Below are positions 1 to 10,201 of a DNA stretch of 36,271 nucleotides, one piece after another. The notes under the pieces were generated by a model, which searched no databases, was not told where the DNA came from, and was given only the letters and a program-made list of their open reading frames with translations. Source of the stretch: Thermomucor indicae-seudaticae (lineage: Eukaryota; Mucoromycota; Mucoromycetes; Mucorales; Lichtheimiaceae); assembly GCA_000787465.1 (NCBI GenBank), contig JSYX01000353.1, forward strand, positions 1 to 36,271, given 5' to 3'. Within the stretch, counting starts at the first letter, position 1; the number at the start of each line of letters is the position of its first letter. The position numbers and the translations under genes are program-made.

Positions 1-806
1 TTACGTATCTTAACTTGCCCGCCAGAAGTGCGCTTACCGCGTATCTTTTGACGGTCCACTAGGGTGCGTAGGGCTTTTCAACTGGTGCCCTCCCAGTGTC
101 CGTCAGAGCCTGTCGTTCTGCGTTCAATACCATCCATTCGTCGTCCGTTGTCCTTGATCCACATTGCTTGGCGGTCTACTTGCTCCTTTCATCCTGTGCT
201 CTGGAGCTCATTTTCAACACGCTTTGGGAAACCGCTGATTGACTTGCTCGTATCTTGCTTGTACCATTCCTTGCTCTGACACCGCCTGACTGGTCGGAAC
301 TCGAACCAGGGAGTTCCCGGTTGACAGACTGACTTGATATCCACTCTACCAAACATGCCCTACAATGTTACACTGCACTAGCTTTCTTTGGCTTTGTCAC
401 CGATCGCTGTTGTACAGTGCCCGAAATAAATCTTCGTAATTTTCAGTTCGCCCATTTTGTAATTGATCAAAATCTGACTGATTATGCGTATTTATAAATA
501 CTGCACGGAAAAAGGAGAGCTGTATGACCCCAAATAAGAAACAAGAAGATTTAGCGAGTTTTGTTTCATCAGTAAGCTTATAAACAACATGCAGTGCATA
601 AAGAATTCTTGAGCCGCATTGTTGTTTAATTGTATGCACGTGCAAAATTAAAATGACGTAATAAAGTGGTTTTATTGGCTATCTTCAATCACAAATGTAC
701 CTCCGAAAAAGAGTTTCCTTATAAATTTGCTTATTCGTCTTAAACTTTGATCTTTACTTCTCTTTCTTCTTCTTCTTCTTCTGTTCGCTTCACATCAGAG
801 CGAAAG
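1..806. other. Intergenic, no gene recognised
   Basis: No coding frame here resembles a protein, and the longest open frames are unrelated short stretches. Positions 297-350 hold a tRNA-like fragment on the minus strand that does not fold properly. Positions 745-790 are strongly pyrimidine-rich (TCT repeats), as often seen just upstream of fungal start codons, and may be the old leader of the F-box pseudogene that follows. Confidence 0.5.
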
Positions 807-1800
807 ATGATTATACAGCTAATTACAGCTCTATATTACTCCCTTATTGGATTCTACATTCGTGCATCAGCTTTTATTCAGGCTACTATTGATGTTGCTA
901 TTCGACCACTTACGCCATCGTCTTCACGTGTGCCAGGTCCTGTTGAACTTGGGACACCACTGCCAGTATTTGCATGGGCGCCCCGTGGTAATCGTATCTG
1001 TGGAGCAGCCTAGCCGTATATCGACGCGCTTCCGAACGAAATATTGATGGTTATATTTAATATGAACGGAAGACGCAAGAACCTCCTCAGCTGCATGACT
1101 GTATGCCAACGTTGGCATGTCCTCATCCTCTGGAAAGCCCCGTTCCCAGCGCGCGGTGTCTTTGCTGCTGCCAACCATCAGTTTTCCCAGTGCATATTGG
1201 TCAATACGGCTTGGCGATCCGGCGCCTGACCGTGCTCCTCAAGTACGCTTCCGACTGCGCCGTACGTCACATCGCGGCACATTTTCCTAACCTCAACCAT
1301 CTTTCTCTCGAAAGCTGCAAACACGTCACGGATACAGCCTTTTGTTGCTGAGTCACGGTTGCCAACGGCTCGAAGCCGTCAACCTCACACTATGCAGCAA
1401 GATCACGGACAAAGGACCAATGTACCTGAAACGACTTGCGCGTCTTTCGAGCATCCAGTTGCTATTGGGTCGCGGCACGTGGGTTCCTGGATCTTTTCGG
1501 GGCGCGACCCGACGGCTGGCGTGTACTTGATCTGACCGAGTGCAGAGGTGTCACGTCCATCAAGGCAATCGGGAGTGCGTGCGTGCGGGACGTCGCTTCG
1601 GTATCTGGCGATGGCAGGGATCCCCTTCAAGGAGGACACGGTCCAGGCTATTGTGGACCATTGCCGTCACCTCAGGTGCCTGAAGCTCCCGGTCAGAACA
1701 AGCTTGCTCTCGACGAGCAGCTTCCTGAACAGGATTCAGAGGAAACTCCATTATTTATCGGAGCTTGCGATCTCTGACGCCAGTCGGGGAGCGTTTGGAG
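807..1800 (+). pseudogene. F-box/leucine-rich-repeat protein, frameshifted pseudogene
   Basis: An F-box core is readable from 1020 (IDALPNEILMVIF, then CMTVCQRWHVLILW). It is followed by LRR units of the Grr1/FBXL type: HFPNLNHLSLESCKHVTD (about 1275-1335), CQRLEAVNLTLCSKITDKG (about 1360-1412), WRVLDLTECRGVTS (about 1519-1560) and LRYLAMAG...HCRHLRCLKL. These pieces lie in successive reading frames 0, 2, 1, 2 and 0, with shifts near 1225, 1340, 1450 and 1590 that look like single-base indels inside repeats, not introns. Intact relatives are SCF ubiquitin-ligase substrate receptors. The TAG just before the F-box (1011-1013) could be a splice acceptor, pairing with a donor near 966 in phase. 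The ATG at 807 is in frame but its choice is weak. Assembly errors could imitate the damage, but four shifts favour real decay. Confidence 0.7.
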
Positions 1801-1947
1801 CAGGTCATGACTGCCGCGCGACTTTATCGAGCAATGTACAAGCTCCTTGTTGACGGTTTGGTGGATCTCCAGTACCTTGGTACCGAAGGCTGGCTCATTT
1901 GCGACTGCGTGATGGCTCCAGATGAACCATGTCATGAATGCTGTTAA

Positions 1948-2353
1948 AAACTCTCCCCACTTCTTTATTCACCCTCTCTTTATTCTCTTGTAAATACTTT
2001 CTCCCATGCTTTTTCTTCATTACAGTCTGTTATATTTGCTCTCCCCTTTCCCCATCTTTTAGCAGTTCGCTTGTCATAAATATCAAAAGCATCACTTTCA
2101 TGGTTTATCCACAGGACAGTCACCGCTCGCTCTATCGAGCATTTTTGGAGCTAACGCAAAATATTAGCAGGAAAATATCGGTAACATGCAATATATTTCG
2201 CATGGATTCTGTTTTGCAGCATTTTGGTGCAAAGTTACTCATCATTCACCAGTATATTATGGCAAAAAAAAAGAGTGAGCCTTGTCTCTCAAAGACAGGG
2301 AAGCCGCTAAAACTCCATTGCGTCTTGTGCGTCTTCAATTTTGACCATTCAAG
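1948..2353. other. Intergenic between pseudogene and primase 3' end
   Basis: An AT- and pyrimidine-rich stretch. Open frames across it are low-complexity and match nothing I recognise. It probably contains the 3' untranslated region of the minus-strand primase gene. Confidence 0.5.
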
Positions 2354-4346
2354 TCATGAGATAACAGTTAACATGAATTTGACGTTTTGCGGTTTACCTT
2401 TTCTGTCTTTCAAGACTTCCAGATTCAAAGCATTGACAAACTTCTCGAATATTTCGATGTATGGCTTCAAGGAGGTTTTCTTCATATCTATAAAAAAAAG
2501 TTGGAGATGAATAACACATTATGTGCCAACAAATATAGGTGGCTATACCTGGAATTTGCCGATCTTTATCCGGATGCTTTCTGTCATATTCGTTTAGTTC
2601 TTTATACAATTTGTTTAATGTAGGCACAGCCAAAGGATCGAACTTCTCGCATGTCTCAGCATTGATCGGTACACATACACGGTCTGGTGCCCGCGGTAAG
2701 TTGGATGCGCAGAAACGGTTATCTGCATGGGACTTACGTGTTTTTGGATGCACACAGAACGGGCTTTTCAGCAGATGGTTGATGTTTATTGAGACCTTGT
2801 CATCCAGCCGAGGATAAGTGTATTGTAACAAGAGATCTCGCATAATCACGTCTGTGTCCTGTTCGACTGAGCATAAGCAAAAACGCCAAACCAACGCCAT
2901 TTTGGGAACGTACTAATCGTGTCTTCTTATCTGTGGAACTCTTCAGTGCCTGGCGAATATCCTCCCACTTTTCCAGACGCTGCCTCGATGGGTTCGCATT
3001 CCATTTGGCATCTAACTCTTCTCTGACGCCTAACCAGAAAGTTTATATACAGCGAACTTACTGCGCAAACCATATACGAACCTGCGTCAGGTAATATATC
3101 CAACACTTTTTTCCAACTTTCGGGCGTATCTAATATTCCCTGGCTCTCCAACAGCAGTGGCACGAAATACCGTTTGCAGATTTCCAGAGAACGACTAGGT
3201 TATTGTTAGCATACGTGCACGCACTTTGATAGGAAATGAGACGTACGTCAAGGAAGGGTGCAATGTTGTGGGTAACTTGACTTTTCGAGCCTGCTCTGCT
3301 CCACCCTATCCACTCTCACGTTAGATAGTTTCATTGTATGAAGGCGGAATGTTCTTACTTTAATGATTTCGAGGAAATTAACAATGGCTTTTCTGCTCTC
3401 ATTGTCTAGTTTTCTTGCTCTTGGGTCAGATACCCAGCAGTGAACACCACGACGGCCTGAGTAAACCCATAAAATATGCTTGAAACCGAAATCCTCTAAG
3501 GAACACCAAGGTTAGTCCGCACTTGGCTCCAAGTAAGCATCATCAATATAACTTGCCTCGTAATGATGCGTCAATGACTTTTATTGCGATTGTCATGAAC
3601 TCCCAGCACTTTTGACAAACATCGCCTCCACTATCATCCAAAGTCAGTATAGAAATACTTTGCTATGAGGGAAGTTCCTTTTATTCTTTACCTGCAGCAA
3701 GTTCTGATTTCGTCATAATCTGTCATATCGATATCAAAGACAAGTTCTTTCTCCAGAGGGCGAAACGCTTTCTCGCTTACTGTTTTCTTGTCCTTGGGCT
3801 AAACAAATTGTCAAAAGGGCACAGGAGAGGCCATCCACATGGCAACAAATGTTTGTTTACCTTGACAGTGTATATAGCGCCTATATCTATCTTGATGGGT
3901 TGTAACCGCTCGATCTCCTTCTTCAAGACATTTGTATCTGGAAACGAGTTGAAGCGGATATAAATGTCTGAAGGTAAAGTGAAGCTGAATTCACGGTGTG
4001 AAAAGTTTTTGCTTGGTACTAACAACAGTCTTAGAAATAGGGAACATCCTTCAATAGATAGAGCAACTCACCAGGACCGTAGTTGAGCCATTGAAAATAT
4101 GACTTGTAAGGGAAGAATCTCTGGTAGAACACTCGAAGTAGCATGGCCGGATCTTCTTCCAAAGACACCATTTTATGTCTAAGTAGTGGCGTCAAGTTTT
4201 AAGTCCTACGCAGACCTGTATTCGTTTTTTCTTTTTCGTCTTCCATACGTTAGTATACTCTTGTTAATGAACGGTCTTTCTGGAGTCTTTAAATGGACGT
4301 TGGCCAAATGTTGATCGATCTCCATTTCATCGTCTTCGAACAGCAT
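2354..4346 (-). CDS. PRI1: DNA primase small (catalytic) subunit, p48 type
   Basis: This is the catalytic subunit of the polymerase alpha-primase complex, which makes RNA primers in the nucleus. Exons read in order on the minus strand give [16 protein letters not shown] and [11 protein letters not shown] (3777-4025); the catalytic triad region [18 protein letters not shown] with its DID acids (about 3705-3760); [16 protein letters not shown] (about 3570-3620); [18 protein letters not shown] (about 3420-3475); the segment around [10 protein letters not shown] (about 3090); YPRLDDKVS and [15 protein letters not shown] (about 2730-2810); and CVPI...FDPLAVPTL. Removing an intron (about 2487-2548) replaces a spurious tail with [15 protein letters not shown], the expected C-terminal motif, ending at TGA 2354. 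The conserved start could be ATG 4171 ([20 protein letters not shown]). An exon at about 4211-4346 joins it in phase through a 37-bp intron, giving an acidic extension that starts [11 protein letters not shown]. The upstream limit is therefore uncertain, while the family call is secure. Confidence 0.93.
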
Positions 4347-4544
4347 AGGATCCACGTCCTCGAGATCCTTTAACTCGTCAAGGGCTGCAGCAGATTAAGT
4401 TAGCCGGGATTGGATAGCTCGATCAAGCCTCATTCCGTGCCTTGGGTTTTCGACATTTTCTCGTGAACGGAAGCGGGACAAAGCGCGTTTCCTGAATTTT
4501 TCTGAAAAAAGACGCGACGGCGTCGTGTTGCTTCCAGGTGTGGC
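4347..4544. promoter_or_regulatory. Shared divergent promoter of primase and FOL3
   Basis: Primase reads left and FOL3 reads right from this interval, which is 198 bp if primase starts at 4346 and 373 bp if it starts at 4171. No clear TATA box is visible. The region must hold the promoters of both genes, linking a replication gene with a folate gene needed for thymidylate and purine supply. Confidence 0.45.
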
Positions 4545-5822
4545 ATGGATCTCGGACTTGAACGTATCAACGCTCTGCTTGCTTCACTGGGAAACCCGCA
4601 AGATTCCTTGAGAGTCATTCATGTGGCGGGAACGAACGGCAAGGGCTCTGTTTGTGCGTATGTTGCTTCCGTCCTTCGGCATGCTGGACATACTGTCGGG
4701 CGATTCAACTCGCCTCATCTCCTCGAACCTCACGACAGCATCCACGTGAATGACGGACCAGTAACTCGCGAGGAATACGACTTGACGCAGGCCGAGGTTC
4801 AGAAAGTCAACGACCGCGAGAAACTAGCTGCCACCTCATTTGAACAATTGGTAGCAACAGCACTTTGCATCTTTCAGCAGCATCGGCTGGATTGGGTTGT
4901 CATCGAAGTGGGCCTCGGTGGCACACTGGACGCAACCAATGTTTTCAAGCATCCTCGGATGACGATTATAACGTCTATTGGCTGGGACCATGCAGCTGTG
5001 CTAGGTGGGAGCATTGAATCGATTGCGCTAGCCAAGGCGGGTATCATGAAACCAGGACGACCCGTCGTTATCGCGCCGCAAGAGGAACCGGTTGCACGCG
5101 CGGCATTAACGCAGCATGCCGAATCTATAGGAGCGCCTTGGATTGAGACGAAAGCTGCCGAGTGGGACAATACAAGGCAGCAGCAGATGAAGCTTGCCTA
5201 TCCGACGCAGCAAGGGTGGACTGTGGAAGCCCATTACAATGTGTCGCTTCGCGGTGATTACCAGCGAGCGAATTCGGCTGCTGCCGTTACTGCTCTGCTG
5301 TGGTTAAAACAGCTTGGCGAGATTGAACTTGCGGAACAAGCGCTGCAAGCGGGTATGGCGCAGACGCGATGGCCAGGCCGCCTCAACTATATCGAACAAC
5401 CGGGCTGGCCGTCTATTTTGGTAGATGGCGCGCATAACCCGCCAGCTGCCAGAGCACTTCGGGAGTACGTTGACCAGATAAAGACGGCGTCTTCGCCAGT
5501 TGTGTGGATAATAGGTGTCACATCAGGGAAGGACATTCGTGAAATGCTTACGATCCTGTTACGACCCAAAGACATCGTCCTTGCTGTCCCGTTTTCCCAA
5601 CCGTCGGGTATGCCCTGGATCTCCAGCGTTGCGCCTCCGGAGATCGTAAAAGAAGCCAAACATCACGTACAAAAGGCTGAATCCTACAATGGATTATCAG
5701 CAGCGGTCCAAGCCGCTGAGAAGATACAACTTGAAGGAATTCAATCTGAAAAGCCTTTGATCGTCCTGTGTGGTTCGCTGTATCTCGTTGCAGATTTCTA
5801 TCGGTTGCTTCGCAACTCGTAA
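4545..5822 (+). CDS. FOL3: Dihydrofolate synthetase (folylpolyglutamate synthase family)
   Basis: A single-exon gene of 425 residues, the usual length for this family. The enzyme adds L-glutamate to dihydropteroate using ATP to make dihydrofolate, the last step of fungal folate synthesis. The N-terminus MDLGLERINALLASLGNPQ matches the FOL3-type start. Visible motifs are the P-loop HVAGTNGKGSV (residues about 26-36), RFNSPHL (about 53-59), VIEVGLGGTLDATN (about 122-135), the SIGWDHAAVLG segment (about 145-155), and in the C-terminal ligase domain LVDGAHNPPAA (about 292-302). The short start fits dihydrofolate synthetase better than folylpolyglutamate synthase MET7, which usually has a longer N-terminus, but this is inference. 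The gene is divergent from primase. Its ATG is the first in frame. Confidence 0.92.
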   Translation: MDLGLERINALLASLGNPQDSLRVIHVAGTNGKGSVCAYVASVLRHAGHTVGRFNSPHLLEPHDSIHVNDGPVTREEYDLTQAEVQKVNDREKLAATSFEQLVATALCIFQQHRLDWVVIEVGLGGTLDATNVFKHPRMTIITSIGWDHAAVLGGSIESIALAKAGIMKPGRPVVIAPQEEPVARAALTQHAESIGAPWIETKAAEWDNTRQQQMKLAYPTQQGWTVEAHYNVSLRGDYQRANSAAAVTALLWLKQLGEIELAEQALQAGMAQTRWPGRLNYIEQPGWPSILVDGAHNPPAARALREYVDQIKTASSPVVWIIGVTSGKDIREMLTILLRPKDIVLAVPFSQPSGMPWISSVAPPEIVKEAKHHVQKAESYNGLSAAVQAAEKIQLEGIQSEKPLIVLCGSLYLVADFYRLLRNS

Positions 5823-6009
5823 TGGGTTCCCTTCTTTTATCAGAATAGTGCAATATTTAAACCGTGCTTTTGTACAGAACTCATGTAAAAAGATATACCC
5901 GTCTAATAAATACATATATCTACTGTAAAGCTGTTAAACGAGCTGCCCCGATTGAATTCTCAGTTTTGACTGCCCTTGTCGTTGATCAAACTTTCTGACC
6001 AAAAAAGCA

Positions 6010-6021
6010 ATGGCAGCCAAG
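6010..6021 (+). other. Proposed 12-nt first coding exon of the TrpRS gene
   Basis: ATG GCA GCC AAG is followed directly by GTATAC. Splicing to the AG before 6082 keeps the phase and supplies the missing start codon. The acceptor context (ACAAAG) is poor, so another upstream exon is possible. Confidence 0.4.
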
Positions 6022-7329
6022 GTATACACACACAGTAACGTCAAAATATGGTCATACCGCTTATTCTGTTGAAATACAAAGCAAGTCTTGTCGACGACAG
6101 CCAAGCAAGCTCAGATCGTCTTCTCCGGCATTCAGCCGACTGGCATTCCGCACCTCGGCAACTACTTGGGCGCGCTGTCGAATTGGGTTCAGCTACAAAA
6201 GACTGATGCATCTTCGAATGCCTTGATCTACTATAGCATTGTTGATCTACATGCAATCACGATGCCGCAAGACCCGCGGCAGCTGCGTGAAGCGAAGCTG
6301 GACATGGCAGCCAGTCTTTTAGCGTGCGGCATTGATCCGAAACGAAGTGTGCTTTTCGAGCAGAGTCGGGTCTCTGCGCATGCTGAGCTGGCATGGGTAT
6401 TTAACTGTCTTACTCCTGTTGGTTGGCTGGGCCGTATGACACAGTGGAAGGTACCGAGATGAGAGCGAAAGAGACCCCCTATTTTGTTTTCTAAACTTTG
6501 TCTAGTCGAAAATGGAGGCGACTCGGGGAAAGGCAGCGTCCCACGCCGAGATCCTAGCAGATGAATCCCTGACGACTGGCCTGAAAATGGGCTTGTTTGA
6601 TTACCCAGTCTTGCAAGCTGCCGATATCTTGCTCTACAAGTAATACCTATTATGCGAGTAAAAGGAACGGGACATCTAACAGACAGTTAAAGGGCCACAC
6701 ATGTACCTGTGGGACAAGATCAAATCCAGCATCTCGAGTTGACGCGCGATATTGCCAAAGCTTTCAACAAGACATTTAAATCCAACATATTCCCAACACC
6801 TACTGCGATCGTCCGTATGTGTTATTTGGGAGGGCCACAATGCCAGAGACACGAAGACTAACAGGAGAATGTAGCGCCAGCAACCAAGCGCATCATGTCT
6901 CTGCGCGAACCTACGGCCAAAATGTCCAAATCAGACCCCTCTGATCAATCTCGTATCAATTTGACCGATGAACCAAAGGTTATCCAGGCAAAGATCCGAC
7001 GCGCAGTGACGGATTCGTTATCCGGCGTATCGTACAATATTGCTGAACGGCCGGGTGTGTCGAATCTATTGAGTATCTATAGTGCCATGCGGGAGATTGA
7101 AATTGAAGAAGCAGTGAGAGAGTTCGAAGGGGTCGATAGCACAAAGGCGTTCAAGGACCGGGTAGCGGAAGCCATCATTGAGCGTTTGAGACCTATCCAA
7201 GTCGAGCTCGCGCGATTAAAGTCAGATACAGGTTATGTCGAGCAAGTCCTTAGAGACGGAGCCGAGAAGGCTAGACAAGTGGCTGACAAGAACTTGCAAG
7301 AAGTGTATAAAGTTGTCGGTTTGCGGTGA
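6010..7329 (+). CDS. MSW1: Tryptophanyl-tRNA synthetase, bacterial/mitochondrial type
   Basis: A class I aminoacyl-tRNA synthetase charging tRNA-Trp, probably in mitochondria because it is of the bacterial type. It opens with [19 protein letters not shown], holding the HIGH-like motif, and has [53 protein letters not shown] and the KMSKS loop in [15 protein letters not shown]. Exons that keep phase are 6082-6450, 6506-6639, 6693-6814 and 6875-7329. No ATG is in frame with the first of these because a TGA lies at 6070. A four-codon first exon 6010-6021 (MAAK, followed by GTATAC) restores an ATG in phase and gives 363 residues, close to family length. That first exon is the weak point. A classical mitochondrial presequence is not obvious. 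Confidence 0.88.
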
Positions 7330-7357
7330 AAGGGCATGTACATGCTTCTGGATAACA

Positions 7358-8620
7358 TTATATTGTACAATAGTATAGAAACGACAATAGACAAAGAAAC
7401 AAAGACATTGATCGACGGGAAAGAGCGTGCCCGCCTGAATTGGGGTGGATGTCGTTCTGAAACACTGGTCCGATCCACCAGTGCTCCGGGTGATTGTGAT
7501 CAAATTGGCGATCGCCAAATCCTATATGCCACCAGTTGGACAAGCCGCTGTCGTCATTCTCTTCGGCGTCCCATCTTCCTGGACAGTCGTCGTCAAAGCA
7601 CAAGGACTTTGTAGCGTCAAAGAATGGATCGGTTAATTGCTGTACGGAAAGCCCCGTTTCTGCTGCGATCCAATCTAGCACATTTGATAAGTTGCAGAAG
7701 CTTTCGATAATGGTGGGCGTCTGCGAGTCTGTACGAAATGAAATAGGGCATGTCGCGCTGGCAGGATCAGGATCGTACACGCCAAATATCCTCGCAAGTA
7801 GACCAACAGCAAAAGGTGCCAGGACAGTTTCGCCTTCGGGATTCAGCCGAGGCTGATGGACAATAAGAGGGCTCCCTGTGGAAAAAAAGACTACAAGTTC
7901 AAACTCGGTTACACATAGTATATATTCATCCTGGAAACGGACCAGAGTCTCCATGGCATGCACGCGCTTCGTCACGGAAAGAAACAGCCTCCACCATCTC
8001 AGATGTTCCGTTGAAATTTCTGGTGATTTCAAGCGTCATGCGCTGTAGCGTGTTGGATTCGGACTCGTTTAATCCGGTATAGCCATATCCCATCAACGAG
8101 CCTGTAATGTCCATACGGTGAGCCGCTCCAACACAACAAGAGAGAGAGAGAGAGCGAGAACAGAAGCTTCGAACCTGCCTCGTGTAAACCGTGGCAAACT
8201 TCTGTCGCTGGGCCACAATGCCACGCGCGACACCTTATTGGACTTGTCGAGGGCATATTTAAGCTTTACAAGCGCAATGTCATAGTGCATATCCGGGTTA
8301 TTGTGGTGGTCTAGATATCGAGGGTGCACGACCCAATCTTGGATAGGATTCAATTTGTGCTTCTTTCGATCGACATGTTGATAACCTGCAAAGTAGGGAT
8401 TCGGTTCAGAAGCGTTTGGATGAAGTGCGTCCGCGACGCAATGGGCTGCAGTTAGTACGATGGCTGGATTTAATGATATCAGGATGCCACCGCACACGTG
8501 CGGATTGCCGAGCATGACATAATATGGATAAAACGCGGGATCGTCGATCGTGGTACCGTTTTGGATTGCCACCACAATCGGTATCGAGATCATCAGCAAA
8601 AGCCATACATGCGGGATCAT
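7358..8620 (-). CDS. Secreted S1 (chymotrypsin-fold) serine protease with tail extension
   Basis: Three in-phase exons, 8620-8179, 8101-7943 and 7875-7358, give 372 residues. The protein starts with a signal peptide (MIPHVWLLLMISIPIVVA). The catalytic triad is His60 (VLTAAHCV), Asp114 (DIALVKL) and Ser200 (ACHGDSGSPL); the serine motif is completed only by splicing. The residue six before the serine, which sets S1-pocket specificity, is Arg where trypsin has Asp, so trypsin-like specificity is unlikely. After the terminal helix region (VLDWIAAETGL) come about 100 extra residues rich in Trp, His and Asp, ending in a hydrophobic stretch (LFLCLLSFLYYC) that could be a GPI-attachment signal or membrane tail. 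The first intron appears to be GC-AG. The stop faces the TrpRS stop across 28 bp. Confidence 0.88.
8139..8154. repeat. (AG)n microsatellite inside a protease intron
   Basis: A run of AG dinucleotides on the plus strand reads as CT on the coding strand. It lies in the first intron of the protease and probably serves as its polypyrimidine tract. Confidence 0.8.
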
Positions 8621-8741
8621 TATTGTTTTCTTTTTTTACAGAAATCAAAGGTTCAAAGTTATTGAGAGAAAGATAATTACAGTCAAAAGATATAAATATA
8701 ATAAAAAATGTAATTAGTACTGGGATCCACATTCCATCCCC

Positions 8742-9790
8742 TTAATTCTCTTTCACGACAATAATGAGTCCTGAATCCAAGCGTTCAAGGCTATCCTCTC
8801 CTCTTCCAACGGACTGATCCATCCAATGTAAACGTCCTGTCTGACCAGCACCACAACAGGCCGGCCGGCCGTTTGCTGCATGGAAACCATGCTGACACTG
8901 TGCCTCATTCATCTTATCAAGCAATACCAGGTGACGCGAGGATCAAACTTGGCTGACAAGTTCATTGTCACACACTATGCATTGCGGACATTGCTTGACA
9001 CCGCCAAAGTAGTCGATATTCGTGGTTCCTGGAACAGTTGGCAAGCATAGTGGCTCGCGCGAACAAAGTAAATCCAACAACTTTTCTCGCAGCTGGGACA
9101 TCACATACAACCATGAGCAACGCAGCGTAGATGTAGATCTTTGTGCAAGGGATTCATGCGTATACGTCAATGCTCCTGCATACAGAAGCTCCAGTTCGTC
9201 AGCCAGCGACCAAAGGTAGTTGTTAATGTCACTGGTGTTTGGCTCGATTGGACCTGGTATGACGCCTACGAGGTTTACATATATTTCTTTCTCTTGGAAG
9301 ATGGTTGACGAAAAGGCCAATTGCGCTGCAAGACTTCTGTCGACTATCAGAAAACTGGAATCAGTCGCTGTTTAATAACAGGAGCAATCAACGTGGATGG
9401 TGGACGAGGGGAATGTTATCCCTATCCGGTATTGCCGACGGTTGCGCCAATGGTTTCAAAATTTAGTCTTCAGGAAGGCTTGACCATCTGCGCTTAGACA
9501 ATCGGCTATTTCCGATGGCGGTGCAACAATGCCGGTCATTGCCACGGGCCTGCACAGAAAAGATGAATTCGCCCTTCGGATTCAGTAGCACATACGTATT
9601 CCGGCAAAACATGTTTGCACCGACCTTTGATGGTTGCCGGTTTTGATAACAATAATAGAAGCTATCACTTTTAGCATAGCACTCTTTTATTGACTGACAC
9701 TCGGTGTAATAAAGATGGTACTCCATATGGACACCAACCAGGCTACTAGATAGAAGGCGCAAGTGTTTCAGGATTTCCAGTGCTCAGGCA
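8742..9790 (-). mobile_element. Decayed Tnp2-type (CACTA/EnSpm-like) transposase relic
   Basis: Minus-strand fragments in shifting frames match the Tnp2 transposase layout. AIGLFVNHLPREKEIYVNLV followed by GVIPGPIEPNTSDINNYLW (about 9220-9345) corresponds to the family's NLPR...ILVGIIPGPKEP motif. Further on, in another frame, ALLMVVCDVPAARKVVGF (about 9065-9120) corresponds to LLCVACDLPAARKVCGF, then GTTNIDYFGGVKQCPQC. A cysteine-rich piece at 9463-9762 lies where the N-terminal part would be, but its link is weaker. At least two frameshifts and internal stops mean no intact transposase is encoded. I did not find convincing CACTA termini. The relic separates the protease from the LEA-2-like gene. 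Confidence 0.65.
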
Positions 9791-10201
9791 ATATTCAAGC
9801 TGCAGTCCCGTATCTTTCTCACATAGAACAGGGTTGATTATTTTGGCTTTGATTTGGGCTGCACTAGAAGACGTGTTCGTCATGCCTGATATTGCAAGCA
9901 GATTGTTCGCGAAAAGTCCAACTGGGTTGGCTAAAGACCAGGTTACTGAAAGGCAGTCCTCACCGCATCACGTATTATGACGAAGACGTGCTTCCTGTCG
10001 CTACCATGTAAACGTCAGCGGAAGGTTGATTCTTGTGCGCCATGCCGTTAAGGATCTGTGTCAAAGAACAGCAATGAGAAAAAAATGATCTTTTTGAAAT
10101 CATCGGTTTTATTCGATTATCTCCAAGTAATACATCTGAATGTGAGACAGGATTATGTATATACATGCGTAAGTTTTCTTTTGGTTCCGTGACAAGTCTT
10201 T
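9791..10201. other. Intergenic; 3' flank of the LEA-2-like gene
   Basis: Only short unrelated open frames occur. The stretch probably contains the 3' untranslated region of the minus-strand membrane protein gene and further unreadable transposon remains. Confidence 0.4.

Noticed and set aside
297..350. tRNA-like fragment on the minus strand (TTGGTAGAGTGG ... GGTTCGAGTTCC)
   Set aside because: D-arm-like and T-loop-like words occur at about the right spacing, but no anticodon stem pairs and the T stem does not close. At most it is a relic.
2538..2817. Plus-strand frame over the primase gene
   Set aside because: It is antisense to conserved primase exons and matches no family.
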